The notes under the pieces: generated by a model | Database searches by the model: none | Told to the model about the DNA's origin: nothing | What the model saw: only the letters and a program-made list of their open reading frames with translations | Position numbers and translations under genes: made by a program | NCBI RefSeq assembly: GCF_010104355.1 | Contig: NZ_CP044972.1 | Coordinates: 3,946,001-4,010,000 of the forward strand | Length of the DNA: 64,000 nucleotides | Reading direction: 5' to 3' | Source: Hydrogenophaga sp. PBL-H3 | Lineage (GTDB): Bacteria; Pseudomonadota; Gammaproteobacteria; Burkholderiales; Burkholderiaceae_C | In this document: piece after piece, positions 1-8,100 of the stretch | Layout of the letters: every line of letters begins with the position of its first letter | How positions within the stretch are numbered: position 1 is the first letter of the stretch

Positions 1-460
1 CGGCGGCAGCTGAGCCGCCCGCATCCATCAAGGCCTCAACGGTGAGATCACGCGCATTGCAGCGCTCGATACACACCACCCGCGCGTCAGCGCGCAGGCG
101 CGGATGCAGCTGGCCCTGGCCCACGTCCACGCCCACCACCTGCTGTGCGCCGCGCTGCAGCAGGCAGTCGGTGAAACCACCGCTGCTCTGCCCCACGTCG
201 AGGCAGCGCAGGCCACGCACGTCAAGCGCCACGCGTTGCAGCGCACCGTCGAGCTTGAGGCCACCGCGCGAGACAAAACGCGTCTCGGCGTTGTCCACCG
301 CTTGCAACTCCACCGTCTCGCGCAGCTCTTCGCCGTTCTTCGAGACGGTTTTCCAGTCGCCCGGCGGCAGCCGCCAGCGCACACCCGATGCAATCAGCCG
401 TTGCGCTTGCGACTTGGAAGCCGCCAGCCCGCGCTCGACGAGCAGTTGGTCTGCCCGCAT
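1..460 (-). CDS. tlyA: TlyA-family rRNA 2'-O-methyltransferase (3' end beyond window)
   Basis: Only the first 153 codons are present; the gene runs off the left edge. The N-terminus (MRADQLLVERGLAASKSQAQ) is a typical S4-like RNA-binding domain of TlyA/hemolysin-A proteins. It is followed by the SAM-binding motif LDVGQSSGGFTDCLLQ, the first Rossmann strand and loop of an FtsJ-like methyltransferase. In this family the enzyme methylates ribose 2'-OH groups of 16S and/or 23S rRNA; which target applies cannot be told here. The ATG lies 5 bp after the ahcY stop, so the two are probably cotranscribed. That would put a SAM-consuming enzyme directly behind the SAH-recycling gene. Confidence 0.88.
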   Translation of the reverse strand, partial: MRADQLLVERGLAASKSQAQRLIASGVRWRLPPGDWKTVSKNGEELRETVELQAVDNAETRFVSRGGLKLDGALQRVALDVRGLRCLDVGQSSGGFTDCLLQRGAQQVVGVDVGQGQLHPRLRADARVVCIERCNARDLTVEALMDAGGSAAA

Positions 461-465
461 GCGGA

Positions 466-1899
466 TCAGTAGCGGTAGGTGTTGGCCTTGTACGGACCTT
501 GCTTGGAGACGCCGATGTAGGCCGCCTGCTCGTCGCTCAGTTCGGTCAGCATGGCGCCGACTTTCTTCAGGTGCAGACGCGCGACCTTCTCATCCAGGTG
601 CTTGGGCAGCACGTAGACCTTGCCGGCTTCGTACTGGTCCTGCTTGGTGAACAGCTCGATCTGCGCAATGGTCTGGTTGGCGAAGCTCGACGACATCACG
701 AAGCTGGGGTGGCCAGTGGCGCAACCCAGGTTCACCAGGCGGCCCTTGGCCAGCAGGGTGATCTTCTTGCCGTCGGGGAAGGTGATGTGGTCGACCTGGG
801 GTTTGATCTCGTCCCACACACACTTTTCGAGCGAGGCCACGTCGATCTCGTTGTCGAAGTGACCGATGTTGCAGACGATGGCTTCGTCTTTCATGGCGGC
901 CATGTGCTCGTAACGGATCACGTTCTTGTTGCCAGTGGCGGACACAAAGATGTCGCACTTGTCGGCTGCGTATTCCATGGTCACGACCTTGAAGCCTTCC
1001 ATTGCGGCCTGCAGGGCGTTGATGGGGTCGATCTCGGTCACCCAGACCTGGGCGCTGAGGGCGCGCAGGGCCTGGGCCGAGCCCTTGCCCACGTCACCGT
1101 AACCAGCGACCACGCAGACCTTGCCGGCGATCATCACGTCGGTGGCGCGCTTGATGGAGTCGACCAGCGACTCGCGGCAGCCGTACAGGTTGTCGAACTT
1201 GCTCTTGGTCACGCTGTCGTTGACGTTGATGGCGCGGAACTGCAGTGTTCCCTTGGCCGACATCTCGTTCAGGCGCAGCACGCCGGTGGTGGTCTCTTCG
1301 GTCACGCCGATGATCTGCGCCGCCTTGCGGGTGTACCAGGTCTTGTCTTCGGAGAGCTTGGCCTTGATGGCGTTGAACAGGCAGATCTCTTCTTCGCTCT
1401 GTGGATTGTTCAGGACGGAGGCGTCCTTCTCGGCGCGCTGGCCCAGGTGCATGAGCAGGGTGGCGTCGCCGCCGTCGTCCAGGATCATGTTGGGGCCTTC
1501 GCCTTCGGTGCCGGCGGCGCCGAATTCAAAGATGCGGTGGGTGAAGTCCCAGTACTCGTCCAGCGACTCGCCCTTGTGTGCGAACACCGGCGTGCCGTTG
1601 GCCACCAGTGCGGCGGCGGCGTGGTCTTGCGTGGAGAAGATGTTGCACGAGGCCCAGCGCACGCTGGCGCCCAGGGCTTGCAGGGTTTCGACCAGCACGG
1701 CGGTCTGGATCGTCATGTGGATGCTGCCGGTGATGCGCGCACCCTTGAGCGGCTGCGCCTTGGCGAACTCTTCGCGGATGGCCATCAGGCCGGGCATTTC
1801 GGTCTCGGCGATCTTGACTTCCTTGCGGCCCCAATCGGCCAGGGTGATGTCGGCGATCGCGCAATCGGTGAAGGTGGGGTTGTTCAGACGGGCATTCAT
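466..1899 (-). CDS. ahcY: Adenosylhomocysteinase (SAH hydrolase)
   Basis: 477-residue protein that splits S-adenosylhomocysteine into adenosine and homocysteine, removing the product inhibitor of SAM-dependent methyltransferases (cytoplasmic, NAD cofactor). The NAD-binding glycine motif GYGDVGKG lies near residues 265-272, and the C-terminus ends in the family-typical YKANTYRY. The frame opens 18 codons further upstream, but the ATG at 1899 is preferred: it has a GGAG ribosome site 8 nt upstream and begins [18 protein letters not shown], as family members do. The longer start would lie inside the leader terminator. Expression is probably set by the SAH riboswitch at 1965-2035. Confidence 0.97.
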   Translation of the reverse strand: MNARLNNPTFTDCAIADITLADWGRKEVKIAETEMPGLMAIREEFAKAQPLKGARITGSIHMTIQTAVLVETLQALGASVRWASCNIFSTQDHAAAALVANGTPVFAHKGESLDEYWDFTHRIFEFGAAGTEGEGPNMILDDGGDATLLMHLGQRAEKDASVLNNPQSEEEICLFNAIKAKLSEDKTWYTRKAAQIIGVTEETTTGVLRLNEMSAKGTLQFRAINVNDSVTKSKFDNLYGCRESLVDSIKRATDVMIAGKVCVVAGYGDVGKGSAQALRALSAQVWVTEIDPINALQAAMEGFKVVTMEYAADKCDIFVSATGNKNVIRYEHMAAMKDEAIVCNIGHFDNEIDVASLEKCVWDEIKPQVDHITFPDGKKITLLAKGRLVNLGCATGHPSFVMSSSFANQTIAQIELFTKQDQYEAGKVYVLPKHLDEKVARLHLKKVGAMLTELSDEQAAYIGVSKQGPYKANTYRY

Positions 1900-1940
1900 G
1901 GTTCGCTCCAGTAAGGATGGATAAACCACATCAGCGGGCG

Positions 1941-1972
1941 AAAAAAAGCTCATCGCACGGATGTGGATGAGC
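1941..1972 (-). terminator. Intrinsic terminator overlapping the riboswitch 3' arm
   Basis: Read on the minus strand, GCTCATC (1972-1966), an 11-nt loop and GATGAGC (1954-1948) form a perfect 7-bp stem followed at once by seven T residues (1947-1941). The 5' arm GCTCATC shares its GCTC with the riboswitch 3' arm (1969-1980), so the two structures exclude each other. This is the expected layout for a transcriptional switch: no SAH gives termination, bound SAH gives read-through into ahcY. Confidence 0.8.
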
Positions 1973-2035
1973 GTCGTTGCATGGATGGTCCGAGCCTCAC
2001 GCCCCGCAAATGGGGACGCTGCAACGCTCCTCGGA
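1965..2035 (-). promoter_or_regulatory. S-adenosylhomocysteine (SAH) riboswitch
   Basis: The ahcY leader starts CCGAGGAGCGTTGC and later contains GAGGCTCGG and GCAACGACGCTC, the conserved blocks of the SAH riboswitch class. P1 forms from CCGAG (2034-2030) and CTCGG (1994-1990). A long-range helix can form between GAGCGTTGC (2029-2021) and GCAACGACGCTC (1980-1969). An internal hairpin with TCCCC/GGGG lies between. The class is known as an ON switch in front of ahcY and related SAM-cycle genes. Fold and family are assigned by eye; a covariance-model search would settle it. Confidence 0.88.
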
Positions 2036-2041
2036 TGCGGG

Positions 2042-2047
2042 ATTTTA
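2042..2047 (-). promoter_or_regulatory. Probable -10 element for ahcY leader
   Basis: TAAAAT on the minus strand lies about 7 nt before the first riboswitch base, so transcription would start at or near the P1 stem. No good -35 is visible at 16-18 bp; the nearest candidate, TTGAGT (2086-2081), is too far away. The assignment rests on the -10 and its position only. Confidence 0.4.
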
Positions 2048-2126
2048 GCCCAGCAAGCCTGCGGGTGGGTGTTTGTAGGGACTCAAACCCGGACCTGCTA
2101 CACGCCTGTGCGACACTCCCGGCCCC

Positions 2127-2939
2127 ATGCCGACCCTCCCCACGCCCTCCCCGCTCGTCCTGTGGCCCGCCGCGGCGCGCGCGCGCATCCATGGGGTGTT
2201 GACCGACATCGACGACACATTGACGACCAACGGTGCCATCACGCCCGATGCGCTGGACGCCTTGCACCGCCTGCGCGCCGCTGGCCTGCCGGTGCTGGCC
2301 ATCACCGGCCGGCCGGCCGGCTGGAGCGAGGCCTTTGCACTGGCCTGGCCGGTGGACGCGATCGTGGCGGAAAACGGCGCCGTGGCGCTGTGGCGCAGCG
2401 ACGACGGCCGGCTCCGCCGGGACTACCTTCAAGACGCCGCCACCCGAACCACCAACTTCGCCCGCCTGCAGGCCACGGCACAGCGCGTGCTGCGCGAACT
2501 GCCGCAAACCCGGCTGGCCACCGACAGCCCCGGGCGCGAAACCGACATCGCCATCGACCACAGCGAGTTCGCGCACCTGAACGAAGCCGAGATCGCGCAG
2601 GTGGTGGCGCTGATGCGCCGCGATGGCCTCAACGCCACCGTGAGCTCGATCCACATCAACGGCTGGATCGGCGATCACGACAAGCTGGCCGGCGCGCGCT
2701 GGATCGTGCGCACGCGCCTGGGCCGCGACCTGGATACCGAACTCGACCGCTGGGTCTACGTGGGCGACTCCACCAACGACGCGCGCATGTTCGGCCACTT
2801 CCCGCACAGCGTGGGCGTGGCCAACGTGGCGCGCTTCTGGGCCGCGCTCAGCCACCACCCGCGCTTTGTCGCGCAGGGCGCGCGCGGCGCGGGATTTGCC
2901 GAAGTGGCGGACGCGGTGCTCTCGGCCATCGACAAATGA
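2127..2939 (+). CDS. HAD-superfamily (type IIB) sugar-phosphatase-like hydrolase
   Basis: 270 residues. HAD motif I is DIDDTLT (D27 nucleophile, D29 acid/base), motif II is AITGRP (T60), and motif IV is GDSTNDARMF. The sequence between motifs II and IV fits the C2-type cap of Cof/sucrose-phosphatase/mannosyl-3-phosphoglycerate-phosphatase-like proteins. It probably removes phosphate from a sugar phosphate or other small metabolite; the substrate cannot be told. No strong ribosome site precedes the ATG. Its stop overlaps the next start (ATGA), so it is translationally coupled to the transporter. Confidence 0.85.
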   Translation: MPTLPTPSPLVLWPAAARARIHGVLTDIDDTLTTNGAITPDALDALHRLRAAGLPVLAITGRPAGWSEAFALAWPVDAIVAENGAVALWRSDDGRLRRDYLQDAATRTTNFARLQATAQRVLRELPQTRLATDSPGRETDIAIDHSEFAHLNEAEIAQVVALMRRDGLNATVSSIHINGWIGDHDKLAGARWIVRTRLGRDLDTELDRWVYVGDSTNDARMFGHFPHSVGVANVARFWAALSHHPRFVAQGARGAGFAEVADAVLSAIDK

Positions 2940-4210
2940 GCGAACACCCGCTGCCGCCGCAGCACAGCCAGGCCCTCACCGGCACCGCGCCCAGCGCGCT
3001 GGTGCCCGCACAGGCGCGCCTCGGGCTGGTGGCCATCTTTGGCTCCACCTTCTTCCAGCTGGTGGGCTACTTCATGCTCATGCCACTGCTGCTCTTGCGA
3101 CTCAAGGGCGATGGCGTGTCCACGGCGCTGGCCGGCGTGTTCGTGGCCACCGGCTGGCTCGGCGTGTTCGCCATGACACCGTTTGCCTCGGCCATCACGC
3201 AGCGCCTGGGCAGGCGGCCCTCGCTGTGGCTCGCGGCCTTCGTGCCGGTGGTGGCCATCATGGGTTTCCTGTTCAGCCACTCGCTGGTGTTGTGGTTCGT
3301 GTGCATCCTCATCGAAGGCATGGCCGCCGGCCTGCGCTGGGTGCTGGCCGAAGCCGTGGTGGCGGAGTTTTCACCGCCCACACAGCGAGGGCGCAACGTC
3401 GGCATTTTCGAGACCATGGTCGGCACCACCTTCGTGCTCGGCCCGCTGGTGCTGGCCTGGTACGGCGCGCAGAGCGATGCGGCGCTCTGGCTGGCGCTGG
3501 CGCTCACCGTGTTCGGCCTGGGCTGGAGTCTGCTCATTCCGCGCCTGCCTGCCGCCGCCGATGCGCACAACGCCAAGGTTGGCCTATCGGGCGTGTGGCA
3601 CGCGCTGCGCCTGCACCCGCTGATCATGACGGTGGGGTTTGTGGGCGGTTTCTTCGAGAGCGGCCTCACGTCCATCCTGCCGCTGTACGGTCTGGCGCTG
3701 GGCCTGGGCGCCACCGCCGCTGCGCTGCTGGTGTCGGCCAGCGGCCTGGGCAGCGCCATCATGATGCTGCCCGCCGGCCTGCTGGCCGACCGCCTGGCCC
3801 ACCACCCTGCACAACGCTGGGGCAACGCCCGCGCCAGCCGCCTGACGATCATGCGGATGTGTGCGCTCATCACGCTGCTGGCCACGCTGGTGATTCCCTT
3901 CGTGGCCGGCACACCCTGGCTGGCCGCGCCAGTGGCCTTTTTATGGGGTGGCGCCGGCGGCAGCCTCTACACCCTGGCCATGATCGACATCGGCTCGCGC
4001 GAAGACGGCATCACGCTGGTCAACAGCACCGCCGTGCTGGTGCTCTCCTACACGCTGGGCGGCGTGCTGGCGCCGGCCGCCGGCGCCGCGGCCCTGCAGT
4101 GGGCGCCCACGGTGGGATTTCCGGTGCTGTTGTTGTCGGTGGCCGGGCTGGGCTGGTGGCTGTTGAGACGCGCAGCGCCGTCCCCATCTGCGGGAACCCC
4201 ACGGGGTTAA
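2936..4210 (+). CDS. Major facilitator superfamily transporter
   Basis: 424 residues with about 12 hydrophobic segments. The MFS loop 2-3 motif is visible as ITQRLGRRPSLWLAA, and a second-half counterpart as LLADRL. The ATG overlaps the upstream phosphatase stop by 4 bp, which sets the start and suggests the pair acts on one compound, with import or export coupled to dephosphorylation. The substrate is unknown; the general shape is that of drug/sugar MFS permeases of the inner membrane. Confidence 0.85.
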   Translation: MSEHPLPPQHSQALTGTAPSALVPAQARLGLVAIFGSTFFQLVGYFMLMPLLLLRLKGDGVSTALAGVFVATGWLGVFAMTPFASAITQRLGRRPSLWLAAFVPVVAIMGFLFSHSLVLWFVCILIEGMAAGLRWVLAEAVVAEFSPPTQRGRNVGIFETMVGTTFVLGPLVLAWYGAQSDAALWLALALTVFGLGWSLLIPRLPAAADAHNAKVGLSGVWHALRLHPLIMTVGFVGGFFESGLTSILPLYGLALGLGATAAALLVSASGLGSAIMMLPAGLLADRLAHHPAQRWGNARASRLTIMRMCALITLLATLVIPFVAGTPWLAAPVAFLWGGAGGSLYTLAMIDIGSREDGITLVNSTAVLVLSYTLGGVLAPAAGAAALQWAPTVGFPVLLLSVAGLGWWLLRRAAPSPSAGTPRG

Positions 4211-4262
4211 GCTGCTCCCAAGGGTGCATTCCGCGTTTCCGCCCTGCGAAAGGACCCTCCCC

Positions 4263-4646
4263 ATGGCCATCCCCTGGCTGCTCGCCCTCAAAGTGATTCC
4301 CTGGGGCGACGTGATCGAACACGCGCCCAAGGTGCTCAACGCCGCGCGCAAACTGATGGAGCGGCAGAAGACGCCCGAGACAGCGCCCGTCACCGGCGCG
4401 CCCATGGACCTCGTGTCGGACACACCGCCCAGCCTGGGTGAACTGCGCAACCGGCTCATTGAAGCCCGGCAACTGATCGACCAGCAGACGCAGACACAGA
4501 CCCAGATGGCGCAGACCCTGGCTGAGCTGGCCGAGCAGAACGCGCGCCTGGTCGCCGCTGTGGAGTTGCTGCGCGTGCGCACGCGCGTGCTCATGTTTGT
4601 GCTCGCCGCGCTGGGCATCGGCGTGGTCGCGCTGTTCGCGCGCTGA
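4263..4646 (+). CDS. Small membrane-anchored coiled-coil protein, function unknown
   Basis: 127 residues, not recognised. The middle (roughly residues 60-105) is rich in Q, E, L and A with heptad-like spacing (LIDQQTQTQTQMAQTLAELA), suggesting a coiled coil. The C-terminus (VLMFVLAALGIGVVALFA) is a single membrane helix, so it is probably a tail-anchored inner-membrane protein. The chosen ATG has GAAAGGA about 8 nt upstream; an in-frame GTG at 4224 is an alternative. It follows the MFS gene by 52 bp. Confidence 0.7.
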   Translation: MAIPWLLALKVIPWGDVIEHAPKVLNAARKLMERQKTPETAPVTGAPMDLVSDTPPSLGELRNRLIEARQLIDQQTQTQTQMAQTLAELAEQNARLVAAVELLRVRTRVLMFVLAALGIGVVALFAR

Positions 4647-4970
4647 TCAGCCCCGATCGCTGTTCAGGTGGGCATCGCACCCCCCACCCGCGGCAATCCA
4701 CCGCCCCGCCAGCTTCTGCAACACCGGTGCCGCCCAGCGCCAGCGCGGGCCCAGCACACCGGCGGCATCAGTGATGGCACCGCAGCGGTAGACCGATTGC
4801 ACTTCGTCCCATCGCAAGGCATCACACGCCCCGCTGCGCTTGCGTGAAAGCACCTGCCCGAGTGGGCAAGGCTCGGCCAGGCAGCACACGCCACAGCCGT
4901 TGCAGGGTGCGCCCAGCGCAGGCTGGAGAGGTGCGGCCGGGTGGATGTGGATGACCTGGTGTGCGCTCAC
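4647..4970 (-). CDS. YkgJ-like cysteine-cluster protein
   Basis: 107 residues. The cluster CNGCGVCCLAEPCPLG matches the CxxCxxCC signature of YkgJ-type proteins, which are thought to bind zinc or an iron-sulfur cluster. Further cysteines occur in GACDAL, YRCGAI and GGGCDAH. Function is unknown. The frame runs upstream into a repeat array, so a GTG start at 4970 (reading VSAHQVIHIH) is preferred over the longer reading, whose residues are repeat-derived (GSARTGMGSVRTGMGS). The stop abuts that of the convergent upstream gene. Confidence 0.75.
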   Translation of the reverse strand: MSAHQVIHIHPAAPLQPALGAPCNGCGVCCLAEPCPLGQVLSRKRSGACDALRWDEVQSVYRCGAITDAAGVLGPRWRWAAPVLQKLAGRWIAAGGGCDAHLNSDRG

Positions 4971-4999
4971 GCCTTGCCTTGTTTGAATCGAACCCGCAT

Positions 5000-5140
5000 C
5001 CGTTCGGGCTGAGCCCATACCCGTTCGGACTGAGCCCATACCCGTTCGGGCTGAGCCTGTCGAAGCCCCGCCCACCAGCATCGCGCAAGCCCTTCGACAG
5101 GCTCAGGGCGAACGGACAAGGTGAGCTCAGGGCAAACGGG
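5000..5140 (+). repeat. REP-like repeat array between ykgJ-like gene and uvrA
   Basis: Three near-tandem copies of about 21 bp built on CCGTTCGGGCTGAGCCCATA, the last continuing into CTGAGCCTGTCGAAGC. Then, after about 20 bp, comes an inverted copy (CCCTTCGACAGGCTCAGGGC GAACGG) and a degenerate direct one (GAGCTCAGGGCAAACGG). The core is a dispersed intergenic palindrome common in Comamonadaceae-type genomes. It fills the gap between two minus-strand genes and contains no plausible gene. Confidence 0.8.
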
Positions 5141-5154
5141 GGAAAGGACGTTCA

Positions 5155-8100
5155 TCAAGCACGCGCCAGCACCGGCCCCAGCACGCGACCGGTGTGCGTG
5201 TCCAGCCGCACCACCTCGTCGGGCGGGGCTGCGGCCACGATGAGGCCACCGCCACCTCCGCCCTCGGGGCCGAGGTCGATGATCCAGTCGGCTTCGGCCA
5301 TCACGTCCAGGTCGTGCTCGATCACCACCACGCTGTGGCCGCCGTCCACCAGGCGGTGCAGCACGCGAATGAGTTTTTCCACGTCGGCCATGTGCAGACC
5401 CACGGTGGGTTCGTCCAGCACATAGAGCGTGTGCGGCGGCTTCTGGCCGCGGCGCGTGATGTCGTCGCGCACCTTGCTGAGTTCGGTCACCAGCTTGATG
5501 CGCTGCGCCTCGCCGCCACTGAGCGTGGGGCTGGGCTGGCCCAGCGTGAGGTAGCCCAGGCCCACGTCTTTGAGCAGCTGCAGCGGGTGGCCGATGCTGG
5601 GCATGCTGGCGAAGAAGTCGACCGCTTCGTCCACCTCCATCTGCAGCACGTCGCCGATGCTCTTGCCCTTCCAGGTGACGGCCAGGGTTTCCGGGTTGAA
5701 GCGCGCACCATGGCAGACCTCGCAGGGCACCTTCACGTCCGGCAGGAAGCTCATCTCGATGGTGCGCATGCCCTGGCCTTCACAGCCCGGGCAGCGGCCT
5801 TCGCCGGTGTTGAAGCTGAAGCGGCCCGGGCCGTAGCCGCGCGCCTTGGCTTCGAGCGTGTCGGCGAACAGCTTGCGCACCGTGTCCCAGAAGCCGATGT
5901 AGGTGGCCGGGCAGCTGCGTGGCGTTTTGCCGATGGGTGTCTGGTCGACTTCGAGCACACGGTCCACGGACTCGAAGCCGCTCACGCTGGCGCAGCCGGA
6001 CCACGCGGGGAACTGGCCTTGGTCCATGGCGTCGCGGCCGGCTTTGGTGCTGCGCTGGGCCACGGCGGCGGCCACGTTGGTCAGCAGCACGTCGCGTGCG
6101 AGGGTGGACTTGCCGGAGCCGGACACGCCGGTGATGACCACCAGGCGTTGCAGGGGGACGGCGGCATCGAGCTGGTTGAGGTTGTGGAGTTGGGCGCGGT
6201 GCACCTGCAGCCAATGACTGGCTTCCTCCCCCGCTGGGGGAGGGCTGGGGTGGGGGCTCGCCTGAGCCGCTGCATTCGGAGCGCCGGCCCCCATCCCTGC
6301 CTTCCCCCAGCGGGGGAAGGGGTCGAGCGGGGTCACCTCGCGCCGCGGCTGCAGTGGATGCTTCATCGCGTGCAGCAAATACCGGCCCGTCACCGACTCC
6401 GGGTTCGCCGACAGGTCGTCCACACTGCCCTGCGCCACCACACGCCCGCCGCGTTTGCCAGCACTCGGGCCGATGTCGATGATGTGGTCGGCGCGACGGA
6501 TCGTGTCTTCGTCGTGCTCCACCACCACCAGCGTGTTGCCCATGTCGCCGAGCTTGTGCAGCGCGTTGAGCAATATCGCGTTGTCGCGTGCGTGCAGGCC
6601 GATGGTGGGCTCGTCGAGCACGTAGCACACGCCCTGCAGGTTGCTGCCGAGCTGCGCCGCGAGGCGGATGCGCTGCGCCTCGCCGCCGCTGAGCGTGGGC
6701 GCGCCCCGGTCCAGCGTGAGGTAGTTCAAGCCCACCTCTTCCAGAAACGCCAGGCGGCTTTCGATTTCGGGCAGCAGGTCGCGTGCGATGCCGGTTTCGC
6801 GCGTGGACATCACGGCCTCTTTCATGAGGCCTTGCACCCAACTCCGAACCTCGCGCACCGACAAGCGCGCCACGTCGGTGATGCCCACCGCGCTGAACTT
6901 CACCGCGCGGGCCTGGGCGTTCAGGCGGGTGCCTTCGCAACCCGGGCAGACCTCGTCCACCAGGTCTTCCACCTCGGGTTCGGCAAAGCTCTGTTCGCGC
7001 CCGCGTTCCCTGTCGTCGCGCACCGAATCGTCGAGCACGCTGCGCTGGTCGCGCGAGAGTTTGAGGCCCGTGCCCACGCAGTCGGGGCACCAGCCGTGTT
7101 TGCTGTTGTACGAGAACAGGCGTGGGTCGAGTTCGGGGTAGCTGGTGGCACACACCGGGCAGGCGCGCGTGGTGGAAAACACCTCCAGCCGACCCAGCTC
7201 GCGCGTCGAAGCACCCTCTTCCAGCGCCCGCGCCAGACCGTCGAGCGGGTGCAACACGTGCACCACGCCTTTGCCGATCTCCAGTGCCTTGGCGAGCTGG
7301 CTGCGCAGCTGGGCTTCCTGGTCAGCGTTCACCACGAAGTCGGCCACCGGCAGCTCGATGGTGTGTTCCTTGAAGCGGTCGATGCGCGGGAACCCGGTGG
7401 TGGGGAGGAACTCGCCATCGACGCGCAAATGAGTGTGGCCGCGCGGGCGCGCCCAGTCGGCCAGCTCGGTGTAGACGCCCTTGCGGTTGACCACCAGCGG
7501 CGCGAGCAGGCCGATGTGTTGGCCCGCGTAGCGCTTGAGGATGGAGGCTGCAATGCTGTCGGCGCTCTGCGGCATCACGGCCGCGCCATCGTGCACACAG
7601 TGCTGCGTGCCCAGCTTCACATAGAGCAGGCGCAGGAAGTGCCAGACCTCGGTGGTGGTGCCCACCGTGCTCTTGCGCCCGCCGCGCGAGAGTCTTTGCT
7701 CGATCGCCACCGTGGGCGGAATCCCGTAGACCGCGTCCACCTCGGGCCGGCCCGCGGGCTGCACGATGCTGCGCGCGTAGGCGTTCAGGCTCTCCAGGTA
7801 GCGGCGCTGGCCTTCGTTGAACAGGATGTCGAAGGCCAGCGTGGATTTGCCCGAGCCACTCACGCCGGAGATCACGTTGAACTTCCCGCGCGGGATGTTC
7901 ACGCTCAGGTTCTTGAGGTTGTGCTCCTTGGCGTTGACGATGCGGATGGCGTGACCATGTTGGTCGCTGCGCCGGGCGGCTGCGGCCAGACCGCTGGACT
8001 GGCCCAGGTAGTCGGCCACGCGACCCTCGCGCACCGCGTGGACCTCGCCCATGGACAAGGCGTACTCGCGCAGCGCCTTGGCCGTGTGGCTGCTCGCGTG

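Noticed and set aside
388..1914. A 508-codon plus-strand frame opposite ahcY
   Set aside because: It is rich in Gly/His/Val from the reverse complement of ahcY codons and has no ribosome site or family match.
1900..1953. A longer ahcY start 18 codons upstream
   Set aside because: The extra codons cover the riboswitch terminator and no family member has them; the ATG at 1899 has the ribosome site.
4971..5088. Extension of the YkgJ-like protein into the repeat array
   Set aside because: The residues are repeat-derived (GSARTGMGS) and would vary with repeat number; a GTG at 4970 gives a normal protein.
5000..5140. CRISPR array
   Set aside because: Units are 21 bp, nearly contiguous without unique spacers, and include inverted copies; no cas gene is nearby.
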